Source: Flavilitoribacter nigricans DSM 23189 = NBRC 102662
GTDB taxonomy: Bacteria > Bacteroidota > Bacteroidia > Chitinophagales > Saprospiraceae
NCBI RefSeq assembly: GCF_002646595.1
Contig: NZ_PDUD01000020.1
Span: 1-64,000 of the forward strand
Reading direction: 5' to 3'
Length of the DNA: 64,000 nt
Position numbers and translations under genes: made by a program
The notes under the pieces: model-generated
Databases searched by the model: none
What the model was told of the DNA's origin: nothing
Seen by the model: the letters and a program-made list of their open reading frames with translations, nothing else
In this document: positions 55,937 through 64,000 of the stretch, one piece after another
Layout of the letters: each line of letters starts with the position of its first letter
Numbering within the stretch: position 1 is the stretch's first letter

Positions 55937-56635
55937 TTACATTTCTAGAAGTTGGTCCACCACCATGCGGATTCCGACGGTAGCTTTCTCCGCGATCACG
56001 GTCAGATTGGGGATCATACTCAACTCGTAGTTGATGGTGGGCTTAGGGTCTACGTAGAAGATCTGCGCATCGGTCGGAGCAATACCCACCAGTCCGGCCG
56101 CAGGGTACACCTGCATGGAAGTACCGACAATGATCACATGGTGTGCTTCGGCCACCAGGGCCGCGGCTTTAGTCAGCATAGGAACGTCTTCACCGAACCA
56201 GACCACGTGTGGTCGAAGTTGGCTACCCCGCTCGCATTTATCCGTCGGCAGGATATCTTTGGGCCAGTCGTATACCAGTCGTGGATCGACGGAACTGCGG
56301 GCCTTCATCAATTCGCCGTGCAGGTGAACCACCTGGGAACTGCCCGCTCTTTCGTGCAGGTCATCTACGTTTTGCGTTACTACGTGCGTATCGTACTGCT
56401 TTTCCAGTTCCACCAATGCAAAATGCGCCTGATTGGGCAATACTTCTTTCAATTGTCTTCGTCGCTGGTTGTAAAAATCCAGCACGAGATCGCGGTTTCT
56501 GCGCCAGCCGTCCGGAGTAGCGACCTCCATCACGTCGTGACCTTCCCACAGCCCGTCGGCATCACGGAAGGTCTTGATACCACTTTCCGCACTGACTCCC
56601 GCACCCGATAGCACTACCACACTTTGTTTTTCCAT
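55937..56635 (-). CDS. cobB: NAD-dependent protein deacylase (class III sirtuin)
   Basis: Removes acyl groups from lysines using NAD+. The 232 residues contain the NAD loops GAGVSAESGIKTFRDADGLW and TQNVDDLHERAG, catalytic His106 (HLHGE) and GTSMQVYPAAG. Tyr55 and Arg58 in DFYNQRRRQL are the pair that binds succinyl/malonyl groups in SIRT5 and CobB, so desuccinylase activity is likely. Only one Cys remains where the zinc tetrad would be, as in zinc-less short sirtuins. It lies upstream of the glycosyltransferase. Confidence 0.94.
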   Translation of the reverse strand: MEKQSVVVLSGAGVSAESGIKTFRDADGLWEGHDVMEVATPDGWRRNRDLVLDFYNQRRRQLKEVLPNQAHFALVELEKQYDTHVVTQNVDDLHERAGSSQVVHLHGELMKARSSVDPRLVYDWPKDILPTDKCERGSQLRPHVVWFGEDVPMLTKAAALVAEAHHVIIVGTSMQVYPAAGLVGIAPTDAQIFYVDPKPTINYELSMIPNLTVIAEKATVGIRMVVDQLLEM

Positions 56636-56710
56636 AACTATGCGTTTTCAATATTTCTATCCCAACAACGTCCCGTGGAACAAAACAGGTTCAAAAATGA
56701 GGAAATTTCT

Positions 56711-56821
56711 CGTAACCCCCACTTCCGGTCGGAGAATGTTTTCGCTGCACCTACTTCCGTTGCACCGACTTCCAGTCGGTGCCAGGCTAGGTCGCAGCTC
56801 CGACTGGAAGTCGGAGTTACG
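56711..56821. repeat. palindromic fold-back element before nnr stop
   Basis: A perfect 15-bp inverted repeat, CCGACTTCCAGTCGG (56765-56779) with CCGACTGGAAGTCGG (56800-56814); each arm is itself CCGAC-N5-GTCGG. An outer arm at 56711-56734 also pairs imperfectly with 56798-56821. The right end overlaps the nnr stop codon (56817-56819). Same nested-palindrome plan as the element at 120-282, different sequence. Confidence 0.7.
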
Positions 56822-58331
56822 TGCGGTCCGCATGCAGCGAAAGAAAAGCTTTGCCCAGGAACTTGATCAGGTCCCCGGAGACCAGGGCGTGGGATTCCAG
56901 TTTCTTTACCGCCATATCTCCGGCCAGTCCGTGCAGGTAGACCCCAAGGATGGCCGCCGACTGCGCCGAATACTGCTGGGCCAGCAAACCGGTGAGAATA
57001 CCGGTGAGCACATCGCCGCTGCCACCGGTAGCCATACCCGGATTGCCGGTAGAATTAAAATAGCAATTGCCGTCCGGTAGGGCAATGCACGTATGGGCTC
57101 CCTTCAGGACAATGATAATTCCGTACCTGGCGGCCATGTCCCGCTGCAACTGGTTGCGCTCGAAGTTATTTTCGGTAGGCCCGAACAGCCGTTCAAACTC
57201 TTTGGGATGGGGCGTGAGAATGGAATTGGCCGGCAGTTTCCCGAAATAGTCCGGATTTTTCGAAAGGATATTAAGTCCGTCGGCATCCAGTACGATGGGC
57301 ATTTCGGCGGATTCGATCAGTGGTAGGATTGCCTCTTTCGTCATTTGTCCCTGCCCGATACCCGGTCCGATCCCCACCGTATCGTAGCTATCCAGCTGGG
57401 GCCATTCGCTGATATAGTGGCGGTGCCGGTCGATACTGACCATCGCTTCGGGGATGCTGATCTGCAGGATCTCGTACGCACAGCGAGGAGCGTGGATGGT
57501 GAGCAGTCCCAGTCCGCTGCGTAGCGCCGCCCGGGCGCTCAGAATAGCCGCGCCGACTTTTCCGTAGCTGCCGGCTACGAGCAGGGCGTGGCCGAAGGTG
57601 CCTTTATGGTCAAATTTTTCCCGTTTTCGGAATAGACCCGCCACCATTTCCCGGTCAATGTAATAATTGTCCGTTTCTACTTTTTCTAAAAAATCCGGGG
57701 CTAGGCCGATGCTGCGGTGTGTCCAGTTACCGACGGCGTTCTGGTTTTCCGGGAACAAAAAAGCCAGTTTGGGCAGTTCGAAAGTCAAGGTGCGGTCGGC
57801 CTGGATGTATGCTCCTTTAGAGGCCTCATCGGCAAACAGCCCGGAAGGGATATCTATGGAAGCGATGGCCGCGCCGGATTCATTGATGTGCTCAAAAAGC
57901 CGGGCCCAGTAACCGCTTACCGGCCGGTTGAGGCCCGAACCGAAGATGGCGTCGATCACGATGGCGGTACCCTCCAGTGCCGGCAACGGATCGTCTTCTC
58001 TGATCTCCCGGATTTCGATGTCCCGGAGTGACCGGAGTCGTTCCAGATTTTCCCGGAAGTCTTCACTGCCCGTTTCACTAAACCGGCAAATACTTAGCTG
58101 AAGATCGTACTTTCGCGCGTGCAGCATCCGGGCTACCGCCAGTCCGTCGCCACCGTTGTTGCCGGTCCCGCAGAAGACGTGCACCATTTGGTGTCGCATG
58201 GGAAACTGCTCGCAGAACCAATCGGTGAATACGGTGGAGGCCCGCTCCATGAGGTCGATGGAGGGAATGGGCTCGTGCTGGATGGTGTAGGCATCTGCGT
58301 CTCGGGTTTGCTGGGCGGTAAGTATTTTCAT
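56817..58331 (-). CDS. nnr: bifunctional NAD(P)H-hydrate epimerase/dehydratase
   Basis: Repairs hydrated NADH/NADPH: the N-terminal YjeF_N domain epimerises, the C-terminal ribokinase-like domain dehydrates NAD(P)HX with ADP. I use the ATG at 58331 (MKILTAQQTRDADAYT), giving 504 residues, the usual full length. Landmarks: CGTGNNGGDGLAVARML, IDAIFGSGLNRPVSG, the kinase-like GPGIGQG, DADGLN, LTPHPKEFERL and GSGDVLTGILTGLLAQ. It is divergent from the CoA transferase, with only 21 bp between the starts. Confidence 0.96.
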   Translation of the reverse strand: MKILTAQQTRDADAYTIQHEPIPSIDLMERASTVFTDWFCEQFPMRHQMVHVFCGTGNNGGDGLAVARMLHARKYDLQLSICRFSETGSEDFRENLERLRSLRDIEIREIREDDPLPALEGTAIVIDAIFGSGLNRPVSGYWARLFEHINESGAAIASIDIPSGLFADEASKGAYIQADRTLTFELPKLAFLFPENQNAVGNWTHRSIGLAPDFLEKVETDNYYIDREMVAGLFRKREKFDHKGTFGHALLVAGSYGKVGAAILSARAALRSGLGLLTIHAPRCAYEILQISIPEAMVSIDRHRHYISEWPQLDSYDTVGIGPGIGQGQMTKEAILPLIESAEMPIVLDADGLNILSKNPDYFGKLPANSILTPHPKEFERLFGPTENNFERNQLQRDMAARYGIIIVLKGAHTCIALPDGNCYFNSTGNPGMATGGSGDVLTGILTGLLAQQYSAQSAAILGVYLHGLAGDMAVKKLESHALVSGDLIKFLGKAFLSLHADRT

Positions 58332-58352
58332 GCGCTTAAAATAAAAGGTTGA

Positions 58353-59420
58353 ATGCGGAAAAATCAAATATTTAAGGATCTTCTGGTGGTCGAACTGGCT
58401 AGTGTGCTGGCCGGACCGGCCGTCGGCATGTTCTTTGCCGAACTGGGCGCCCGGGTGATCAAAATTGAGAACAAAAAAACCGGCGGAGATGTTACCCGCC
58501 GCTGGAAATTACCTTCCGAAGATCCCCAAAGTGCGGCCTCCGCTTATTACCACAGTATAAACTGGGGCAAGGAAGTACACTTTCTGGACCTGAGCAATGA
58601 CGCAGATCATACCCTGGCGATGGACTGGATCTCCCGGGCGGACGTGGTGATCAGCAATTTTCGCCCGGATTCGGCCCGGAAGATGGGCTTTGCTCCCGAT
58701 CAGCTCCGCGGGCAATTTCCGGGACTGATCTTCGGGCAGATCACCGGGTTCGGGGAAAACTCCGATAAGCCGGCTTTTGATATCGTCCTGCAGGCAGAAG
58801 CCGGCTTTCTCTACATGACCGGTGACCCTGACCGGGCTCCCTCCCGGATGCCGGTGGCATTGATCGACCTCCTGGCGGCCCATCAGCTGAAAGAAGGCAT
58901 TCTGCTGGCCCTGCTCCAAAAAGAGCGGCAGGGCACCGGAGCTTTGGTCAGCGTCTCTCTGCGCGATGCGGCGGTGGCTTCGTTGGCCAATCAGGCGAGT
59001 AACTGGCTGGTGGCCGGGCACATTCCACAGCGTATGGGGAGCCGGCATCCGAATATCGCGCCCTACGGCGATATTTTCACCACGGCGGATGGGCGGCAGA
59101 TCGTACTGGCGGTGGGTAACGATAAACAATTCCATTCGCTTTGTCTGGCTTTGCAGCTGGAAGCACTGGCCGAAGATCAACGATTCAGCAGCAACGAGCA
59201 GCGCGTCCAGCATCGGACGGCCCTCAATGAGTATTTAGAAGAGGCGATTGCCGGTATGGATCTGCCGGCCGTGGAAGCTCAGTTCCACGCACGTCAGGTT
59301 CCTTTCGGCCGGGTACGCAACATGGAAGAAGTGTTTGCAGATCCGGAAGTTCAGACATTGGTACTGGATGACGATCAGGGCGGGAAACGGGTGCGTACGG
59401 CGGTATTTCAGATCAGCTAG
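58353..59420 (+). CDS. family III CoA transferase (CaiB/BaiF)
   Basis: Moves CoA between carboxylic acids through an aspartyl-CoA intermediate. The 355 residues begin with the typical LLVVELASVLAGPAVGMFFAELGARVIKIE; the catalytic Asp is Asp143 (PAFDIVLQAEAG), followed by TGDPDRAPSRMP and the domain-closing ANQASNWLVAG. It is somewhat shorter than common 400-residue members. The substrate is unknown and no acyl-CoA enzyme adjoins it. Its promoter must overlap the nnr 5' region. Confidence 0.92.
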   Translation: MRKNQIFKDLLVVELASVLAGPAVGMFFAELGARVIKIENKKTGGDVTRRWKLPSEDPQSAASAYYHSINWGKEVHFLDLSNDADHTLAMDWISRADVVISNFRPDSARKMGFAPDQLRGQFPGLIFGQITGFGENSDKPAFDIVLQAEAGFLYMTGDPDRAPSRMPVALIDLLAAHQLKEGILLALLQKERQGTGALVSVSLRDAAVASLANQASNWLVAGHIPQRMGSRHPNIAPYGDIFTTADGRQIVLAVGNDKQFHSLCLALQLEALAEDQRFSSNEQRVQHRTALNEYLEEAIAGMDLPAVEAQFHARQVPFGRVRNMEEVFADPEVQTLVLDDDQGGKRVRTAVFQIS

Positions 59421-59456
59421 ACCAAGGTGAAGAGGAGATGGGGAGATTTGGTGATC

Positions 59457-59666
59457 GGGATATAGGGTAGGGCTGTTCAGTTCTCAAATTATTGAATTTA
59501 AAAAATAGCAATTTCAATGGCAATAGCAATTTCAATAACTCAAAATCAGGCGAAAAGGTCAAAATCGGAGCAGAAAGCTGCCTTTTACTTGCTATTGTGC
59601 TTGACATTGTAATTGAAAAATTCGCATTGCGTTTTTATAGAACTGAATAGCCCTGGGGATATAGGG
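59457..59666. mobile_element. MITE-like element with terminal inverted repeats
   Basis: AGGGCTGTTCAGTTCT at 59469-59484 and its inverted copy at 59639-59654 match at 15 of 16 positions. Outside them stands the 11-bp direct repeat GGGATATAGGG (59457-59467 and 59656-59666), which looks like a target-site duplication, one base from each inverted repeat. The interior (about 155 bp) is AT-rich, has no reading frame and includes GCAATAGC and TTGCTATTG, which pair in part. No transposase is in the window. The rest of 59421-59851 shows nothing. Confidence 0.65.
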
Positions 59667-59851
59667 GGACGGGGGGAATGCTTTCCTTTTTTTCCGAAGC
59701 CTGCTAGTCTACTTCTCCGACCATTTTGCAGAAACGTCATAGTATTACTGGTTAAGATTTTGTGAAAATTTTTCATTTCTGGGCACATCCCCGGGAGCGC
59801 CGACACATCCATGCGTTTACCACATTTTTCGACACACCTAAAACCCTAAAA

Positions 59852-60409
59852 ATGAAAACGCATTCAATCATCGCCTTCTTTGTTTTATTCGCACTCCCTC
59901 TACTGATGATGGGCCAGAACCGCCCGAATCCCAAATTCGATACCCGCCACAAGAACATTTACCTGGAACTCCTGGGCAGCAACATCCTGTATGGCGTCAA
60001 TTTTGACGTACGCCTGCAAAAGGGTCGGATGGACGGCCTCGGCTTTCGGGCCGGCATCGGTGGTTTCAGTACCTCTCTGAACGACGAGGATTCCGATCTG
60101 ACCGTAGGCCTGGTTACCTTCCCACTGGAAGTCAACCACCTGGTTGGAAAGGGTAGAAGTTCATTGGTCACCGGCGTCGGCCTGCTGCCCGTATACGCTA
60201 CCGCCAGTGGTCAGGGTGATTTCTCCAACCACGAATTTGTGCAGGGCGAAGGCCTGGCCCTCATGGGCGGCTTCCTGACATTCGGCTACCGGCTGCAACC
60301 CCGTAAGTCTGGCCTGATGCTACAGGTCAACTGGAATCCGCTGATCGTCCGCGGCCAGGGTTTCCGTGCCGGTTGGATCGGTATTGGACTGGGCATGGGC
60401 TTTAAATAA
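59852..60409 (+). CDS. secreted outer-membrane beta-barrel-like protein
   Basis: A 185-residue exported protein of unknown function. The ATG at 59852 opens a signal peptide (SIIAFFVLFALPLLMMGQ); an in-frame start at 59762 would add 30 polar residues. The mature part alternates hydrophobic and polar residues in 8-10 short strands (NIYLELLGSN, GFRAGIGGFS, SSLVTGVGLLP, GFLTFGYRLQP, LMLQVNWNPL) and ends with GIGLGMGFK, a terminal beta strand closing on an aromatic residue then Lys. A small outer-membrane barrel is likely. The next gene is similar in kind. Confidence 0.75.
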   Translation: MKTHSIIAFFVLFALPLLMMGQNRPNPKFDTRHKNIYLELLGSNILYGVNFDVRLQKGRMDGLGFRAGIGGFSTSLNDEDSDLTVGLVTFPLEVNHLVGKGRSSLVTGVGLLPVYATASGQGDFSNHEFVQGEGLALMGGFLTFGYRLQPRKSGLMLQVNWNPLIVRGQGFRAGWIGIGLGMGFK

Positions 60410-60430
60410 TTCCCCGAGTTGCAATAGGTT

Positions 60431-60505
60431 GAATGGTCAACGGGTACAAAATTTGAAGTGGATATTATTTAAACTCAAATTTTAACGTACTACGATTGAC
60501 CATTC
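60431..60505. repeat. long imperfect hairpin between barrel genes
   Basis: GAATGGTCAA (60431-60440) pairs with TTGACCATTC (60496-60505); inside, GTAC pairs with GTAC and AAAATTTGA (60448-60456) with TCAAATTTT (60475-60483). No U-tract follows, so a fold-back repeat is likelier than a terminator. Confidence 0.55.
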
Positions 60506-60638
60506 GCCGTTTAAATGGTGTCATATATGAATGATAGATGATGAGTAATTGCCGGGTAGTGAAAAATGCCGGCCGGAGGGCAGTTACTGATCAGGTATTT
60601 CGTATCGTTTAATACTCATTCCTAAATGCGCCGAACCC

Positions 60639-61274
60639 ATGATGAAAAAAGCCGACCTTCTCTTTTGCTGTTTTTTGCTGATTGCCCTTTCTTTTAGTGC
60701 CGTCGGGCGGGCACAAACTTTTGCGGGGATCGGCGGGGGAGGCGGTTTGACCCCATCTACCGGGGTTCGGGTGGCGCTACCCCTGGAAGTGCAACTCTCC
60801 GAGCACGTTTTTCTCTTCGGAGGCCCGGCCTTCATCCTGCGCCGCAACCTGGAACTGCTCCGAAAACTACCCGCCAACCGCGATTACAACTCCGCCGAGA
60901 TCAGTTATCTTTCCTTACCCATTATGATGAAAATTCGCCTGGATTGGGAGCCCGTCCGGCTCTACGGTCTGGCCGGTATTGAGGTGAACTACGGCCTTCG
61001 ATTCAACGCCAACGGCATTGAGGATTATCGATTATTCCGCGAACGGATTGATTTTGACGAGGTGGTTGTGAATCGCCTGGACGGCGGTTTTGCCGTAGGG
61101 GCCGGGATCGAAACGGATCTCCACCGGGACCGCCGGATCTTTGCCGACCTGCGTTATTATCTGGGCGTACTGGATATCGACGGCGTTTCTTTGGGAGAGA
61201 TCTACAATGAGGGCGTTTTTGTCACGCTTGGCCTGATGATGCCGTTGAGCCTAAGCCGGGGTGAGAACAGATAA
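60639..61274 (+). CDS. outer-membrane beta-barrel protein
   Basis: A 211-residue exported protein with a signal peptide (LLFCCFLLIALSFSAVGRAQ). The strand pattern (FAGIGGGGGLTPSTGVRVAL, LSLPIMMKIRLDWEPVRLYGLAGIEVNYGL, GGFAVGAGIETDL, IFADLRYYLGVLD, VFVTLGLMMPL) matches the PorT/OMP_b-brl_2 type barrels widespread in Bacteroidota. Its function is unknown. It follows the other small barrel gene after a long hairpin and ends convergent to the hydrolase gene, with a minus-strand terminator between. Confidence 0.82.
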   Translation: MMKKADLLFCCFLLIALSFSAVGRAQTFAGIGGGGGLTPSTGVRVALPLEVQLSEHVFLFGGPAFILRRNLELLRKLPANRDYNSAEISYLSLPIMMKIRLDWEPVRLYGLAGIEVNYGLRFNANGIEDYRLFRERIDFDEVVVNRLDGGFAVGAGIETDLHRDRRIFADLRYYLGVLDIDGVSLGEIYNEGVFVTLGLMMPLSLSRGENR

Positions 61275-61412
61275 GCATGTTGTAATTGTTAATCCCTTCA
61301 TCTCCTTTTCCCATCAAAGTCCGGGACAAATGATACGGAAGGATTATTTCCTCCCTTTGTAATGCGGGATACTCCGTCCGGATAGCCTGTAAATTCCGAT
61401 ACGGTCCGTTAC

Positions 61413-61458
61413 AAAAAACAGATGGTTGAAAAGCCCAAACATCGGCCTTCCAACCATC
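61413..61458 (-). terminator. intrinsic terminator of the minus-strand hydrolase gene
   Basis: On the minus strand a 15-bp stem with two G-U pairs (61444-61458 with 61421-61435) and an 8-base loop is followed by TGTTTTTTG. It sits about 90 bp after the stop at 61551. Confidence 0.8.
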
Positions 61459-61550
61459 CGGTTGATCGTTTCTATACTTTCGGTATTACGAATGTCACGC
61501 TAAGGCATTGCCCGTGTGGACGTTCGGACCGAAAGTGAAGCCGGCTTAAC

Positions 61551-63074
61551 TTAGTTAAACACCAGCTTCTGCGCCACGATCTTATCTTTCACCCTGAGTT
61601 TGACGACATAAATACCTGCCGGCAAATTGTTCCTTTGCATCCGGATCTCATTGGTGTTGATGTTCGTTCTGTGCTCTACCATTTTACCGTTCAGGTCGAA
61701 CAAACGCATATCGGAGATCGGGAATTCCGCTGCGGTACGGATCAGTACCTGCGACGTAGCCGGGTTGGGTGCGATCTTCAGGCCTACTTCCGAAGCAGGG
61801 ATCAGGTCACGGGTAGCCACCGGCAGCGACAGTGCGGCGAAGGCACGTGGCGCATAGTACGCGATGATGGTATCCAGATAAGCATTAGCCCGTATGGAGT
61901 TGGTATCACAGTTAGAACCCGGTACTCCGTATGGTTCCAATGCAAAAGAGTAGGACCATTGTCCACCTTCGGTCGGATCATCACTCGGGAACAAGTACAG
62001 GCTTTCGATACCGCCATTGCGGCTTCGAGCAATTTCTGAGATCTGGTCATTGTAAGGACCACCGGCATCAATAGCTGCGTTTACTCCGGCCTCCGTGAAA
62101 TCCGGCTGAACCTCACAACTACCCATCACCTCGACAACGGGAAGGTTTACGGGAGGAGGTACGTTTACGATCCCGATCTCACAGGGTGCAAAGGGATCCG
62201 TAGGTACGTGGTAGGAGATGAAGGGAATATCCGTGTTATCGATCCAGCTGGTATCACCCAGGGCACCACCCATATTCACACCGAGCTGGAATTCACTGGA
62301 ATATTCAACGTGGTTCGGATAGTTCAGGGTATCACCTTCCGGGAAAGGCAGCAGGGCTGCCGCCTGAGCATTGACAATACCGGTAGTAGTACCGTCCACA
62401 TTACCGTTGATCCCTTCGTTTACCATAGGTACGGCACCGGCCTGGGTCTGGAAAAAGAATTTCGGTATATAGGTATCGGAGATATCATCCAAAGTGGCCG
62501 AAGCCAGAGAGATATATCCGCCGGTACCAATACCCCAGAGTACGATCTTGGTAGAGTCGATCCCGTAAGGGTTACCGTCTTCAGCTACGGTCTTTTTGAA
62601 ATACCGAATGGCGGTACGGGAATCCTGTACGCCCCGGTAGGCGGCATTGATAATCCCGTAAGCCCGGATGGCCTGACTGGGATCCGTCGGGTTCCAGCCC
62701 AAACGGTAATCCGCCGAAGCAACCACGTAGCCCATACTCGCCAGTCGACTGGCCAGATTTACGGCCGCTGCGTCGAAGCGGGTACCGGTACATCCGCCGA
62801 TCAGTGGTGGTGGCAAAAAGTTTCCGGTATGTAGGATAATCACCAAAGGCCGGCTGGTCTCATCGTCTCCGGCCGGCTGATAGACATCGAGCTTAAGCTC
62901 TTCCGGACGCGCTTCCGTATCGCCCAGGAGCAGCGACAATACCGTCGCATTGACCCCGTAGGTAATATCACTAGTAACCTCAACGCCTGCAAAAACGGGT
63001 GAAAGGTAACGCTGAGCCTGCAGCTGTATACCACATAGCAAGCCCAACAGCAGTAATAGGTTGATTTTTTTCAT
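61551..63074 (-). CDS. T9SS-secreted alpha/beta-hydrolase-like protein with altered nucleophile
   Basis: A 507-residue secreted protein. The start at 63074 gives the signal peptide KKINLLLLLGLLCGIQLQAQ. Residues 35-420 have a carboxylesterase-type fold (LKLDVYQPAG, LVIILHTGNF, VVASADYRLGWN, YRGVQDSRTAIRYFK). The nucleophile elbow expected as GxSxG reads GIGTG at 181-185, so Ser is replaced by Gly183, and the oxyanion HGG reads HTG. It may be catalytically dead or use another residue. The end is a T9SS sorting domain (IAPNPATSQVLIR ... AQKLVFN). It follows the TonB receptor on the same strand. Confidence 0.87.
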   Translation of the reverse strand: MKKINLLLLLGLLCGIQLQAQRYLSPVFAGVEVTSDITYGVNATVLSLLLGDTEARPEELKLDVYQPAGDDETSRPLVIILHTGNFLPPPLIGGCTGTRFDAAAVNLASRLASMGYVVASADYRLGWNPTDPSQAIRAYGIINAAYRGVQDSRTAIRYFKKTVAEDGNPYGIDSTKIVLWGIGTGGYISLASATLDDISDTYIPKFFFQTQAGAVPMVNEGINGNVDGTTTGIVNAQAAALLPFPEGDTLNYPNHVEYSSEFQLGVNMGGALGDTSWIDNTDIPFISYHVPTDPFAPCEIGIVNVPPPVNLPVVEVMGSCEVQPDFTEAGVNAAIDAGGPYNDQISEIARSRNGGIESLYLFPSDDPTEGGQWSYSFALEPYGVPGSNCDTNSIRANAYLDTIIAYYAPRAFAALSLPVATRDLIPASEVGLKIAPNPATSQVLIRTAAEFPISDMRLFDLNGKMVEHRTNINTNEIRMQRNNLPAGIYVVKLRVKDKIVAQKLVFN

Positions 63075-63163
63075 AAAGGACTTTTTTGAGTTTGATAATT
63101 GCAACGGGAACGCCCCCTGGCGTTCCCCCCTTAATTCGAGTTTTGCGGATTTATGTAAAAGGA

Positions 63164-64000
63164 TCAATTGATCCGTTTTTCAAAGTTGTAAGTAATTGAG
63201 AAATAGGCCAGGCGACCGATCCGGGGGCCTCCATAAGTTTGGAAGGTTTTATTATCGAGAATGTTCGATGCTCCCAGCTTGAAAGTGGTGTTAATTTTTG
63301 GCACCGTCACATTGATCTGGCCGTCGAGCAGGCTGTAATCGGGAATATCGCCGGTAAACTGGGGCGAACCCTCAAAAACAAAGCCCTGGATCCATTTGTA
63401 ATTCAGGTTGAACCCGAAATTGTTGATCCGGGTGAAACCCAGGTTTAAAGGTACGTTTCTGCCGGAAATAGAAATATTGTATTTGTGTTCCGGAGTATTG
63501 AAAGCCGGGATGATCGGATCGTCCGGGAAAGCTTTGTTTAATTTGTTCCAGGAATAGTTACCGGCCAGCATGTAGTAATTGGCGAAGTAATAATTAGCGC
63601 CGATCGAAAAGCCCTGGGTAGTCACCTCGTTCAGTGAATTCGCCGCAACCCGATAAGCCTGCAGGCTCGTCGGGATACCGAAGGTCCCGAACTCAGCGTC
63701 CACACCGATATTGTAACCGATGAAATCGTTGTAAAAACTGTAGTAATAGCCCAGATCGAGGTACAGCTTCTCAAACAGGGTGGTGCGGTAACCGGCTTCG
63801 ACGGTCTTTACTTTTTCCGGTCGAACCGGGTCTACATCGAAATATACCAGTTTTTCCCGGTTAAGGTTACTGCTGAAATAATCCCGTAGGGACTCCACGG
63901 TGATCAGGTCCTGGTAACCTTCGAGATTACCGACCAGTATGGCCCGGCCCACGTTGAGGTTGAGGTACTGATCCGCCAGGGTCGGGTTGCGAATGGCCGA
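63164..64000 (-). CDS. TonB-dependent receptor, C-terminal part
   Basis: The gene runs off the window end; about 279 residues are visible, in frame to base 64000. The sequence shows the end of a TonB-dependent outer-membrane barrel: RNPTLADQYLN, then long strands (VEAGYRTTLFEKLYLDLGYY, FSIGANYYFANYYMLAGNYS, NFGFNLNYKWIQGFVFEG) and the closing KLGASNILDNK ... IGRLAYFSITYNFEKRIN, whose penultimate Phe region fits BAM recognition. It imports a large substrate driven by TonB. The T9SS hydrolase-like gene lies 89 bp downstream; the substrate is unknown. Confidence 0.93.
   Translation of the reverse strand, partial: SAIRNPTLADQYLNLNVGRAILVGNLEGYQDLITVESLRDYFSSNLNREKLVYFDVDPVRPEKVKTVEAGYRTTLFEKLYLDLGYYYSFYNDFIGYNIGVDAEFGTFGIPTSLQAYRVAANSLNEVTTQGFSIGANYYFANYYMLAGNYSWNKLNKAFPDDPIIPAFNTPEHKYNISISGRNVPLNLGFTRINNFGFNLNYKWIQGFVFEGSPQFTGDIPDYSLLDGQINVTVPKINTTFKLGASNILDNKTFQTYGGPRIGRLAYFSITYNFEKRIN

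Overview
The window comes from a free-living member of the Bacteroidota, most likely the Saprospiria (Lewinella/Haliscomenobacter-like). Evidence: several start regions carry the Bacteroidota -7 promoter element TAnnTTTG and clear Shine-Dalgarno sites are lacking; three proteins end in type IX secretion (T9SS) sorting domains; there is a TonB-dependent receptor; and the arginine genes include the acetyl/succinyl-ornithine carbamoyltransferase typical of this phylum, with a GNAT acetyltransferase at the cluster head. I saw no rRNA, tRNA, CRISPR array, phage or intact insertion sequence.

Layout. 1-3971: a fold-back repeat and smc. 4863-19260: three consecutive giant secreted repeat proteins built from 2, 9 and 15 copies of an exactly 103-residue (309-bp) cadherin/Big_9-like module. 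They share end domains in a mix-and-match way; only the third carries a T9SS tail. 19422-34046: a lipoprotein, an SSS symporter divergent from mutS-dapB, an EEP-fold hydrolase, a DUF4038 glycosidase, an NhaC-like antiporter with an added N-terminal domain, an FG-GAP T9SS cargo and a methyltransferase. 34468-35875: an XRE regulator and N-carbamoylputrescine amidase. 35962-44563 (minus strand): the arginine pathway GNAT-argG-argC-argD-argF'-argB-argE-argH. 44968-47136: a membrane-anchored caspase-like protease. 47541-51040: a beta-glucuronidase and a secreted esterase-like lipoprotein. 51177-58331: TrmH-type methyltransferase, arginine deiminase, an FAD oxidoreductase/aldo-keto reductase/glycosyltransferase group, a class III sirtuin and the NAD(P)HX repair enzyme. 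58353-64000: a CoA transferase, two outer-membrane barrel-like proteins, a T9SS hydrolase-like protein and a truncated TonB receptor.

Physiology. The genes describe a surface-active polysaccharide degrader (GH2, DUF4038 hydrolase, esterase, TonB receptor, T9SS cargo) with complete ornithine-to-arginine synthesis, plus separate arginine deiminase and carbamoylputrescine amidase genes for arginine/polyamine turnover.

Most unusual. (1) A caspase with helical repeats, one membrane segment and two cysteine-bearing C-terminal modules that resemble the GldM C-terminal domain: a possible envelope-sensing protease. (2) The repeat-protein trio with indel-free 309-bp units and a 927-bp higher-order duplication. 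(3) Tandem short repeats that run into the stop codons of two minus-strand genes. (4) Several unrelated intergenic fold-back elements, one with terminal inverted repeats and a putative target duplication. (5) Two conserved enzymes whose homology-supported N-termini have no ATG/GTG/TTG start.
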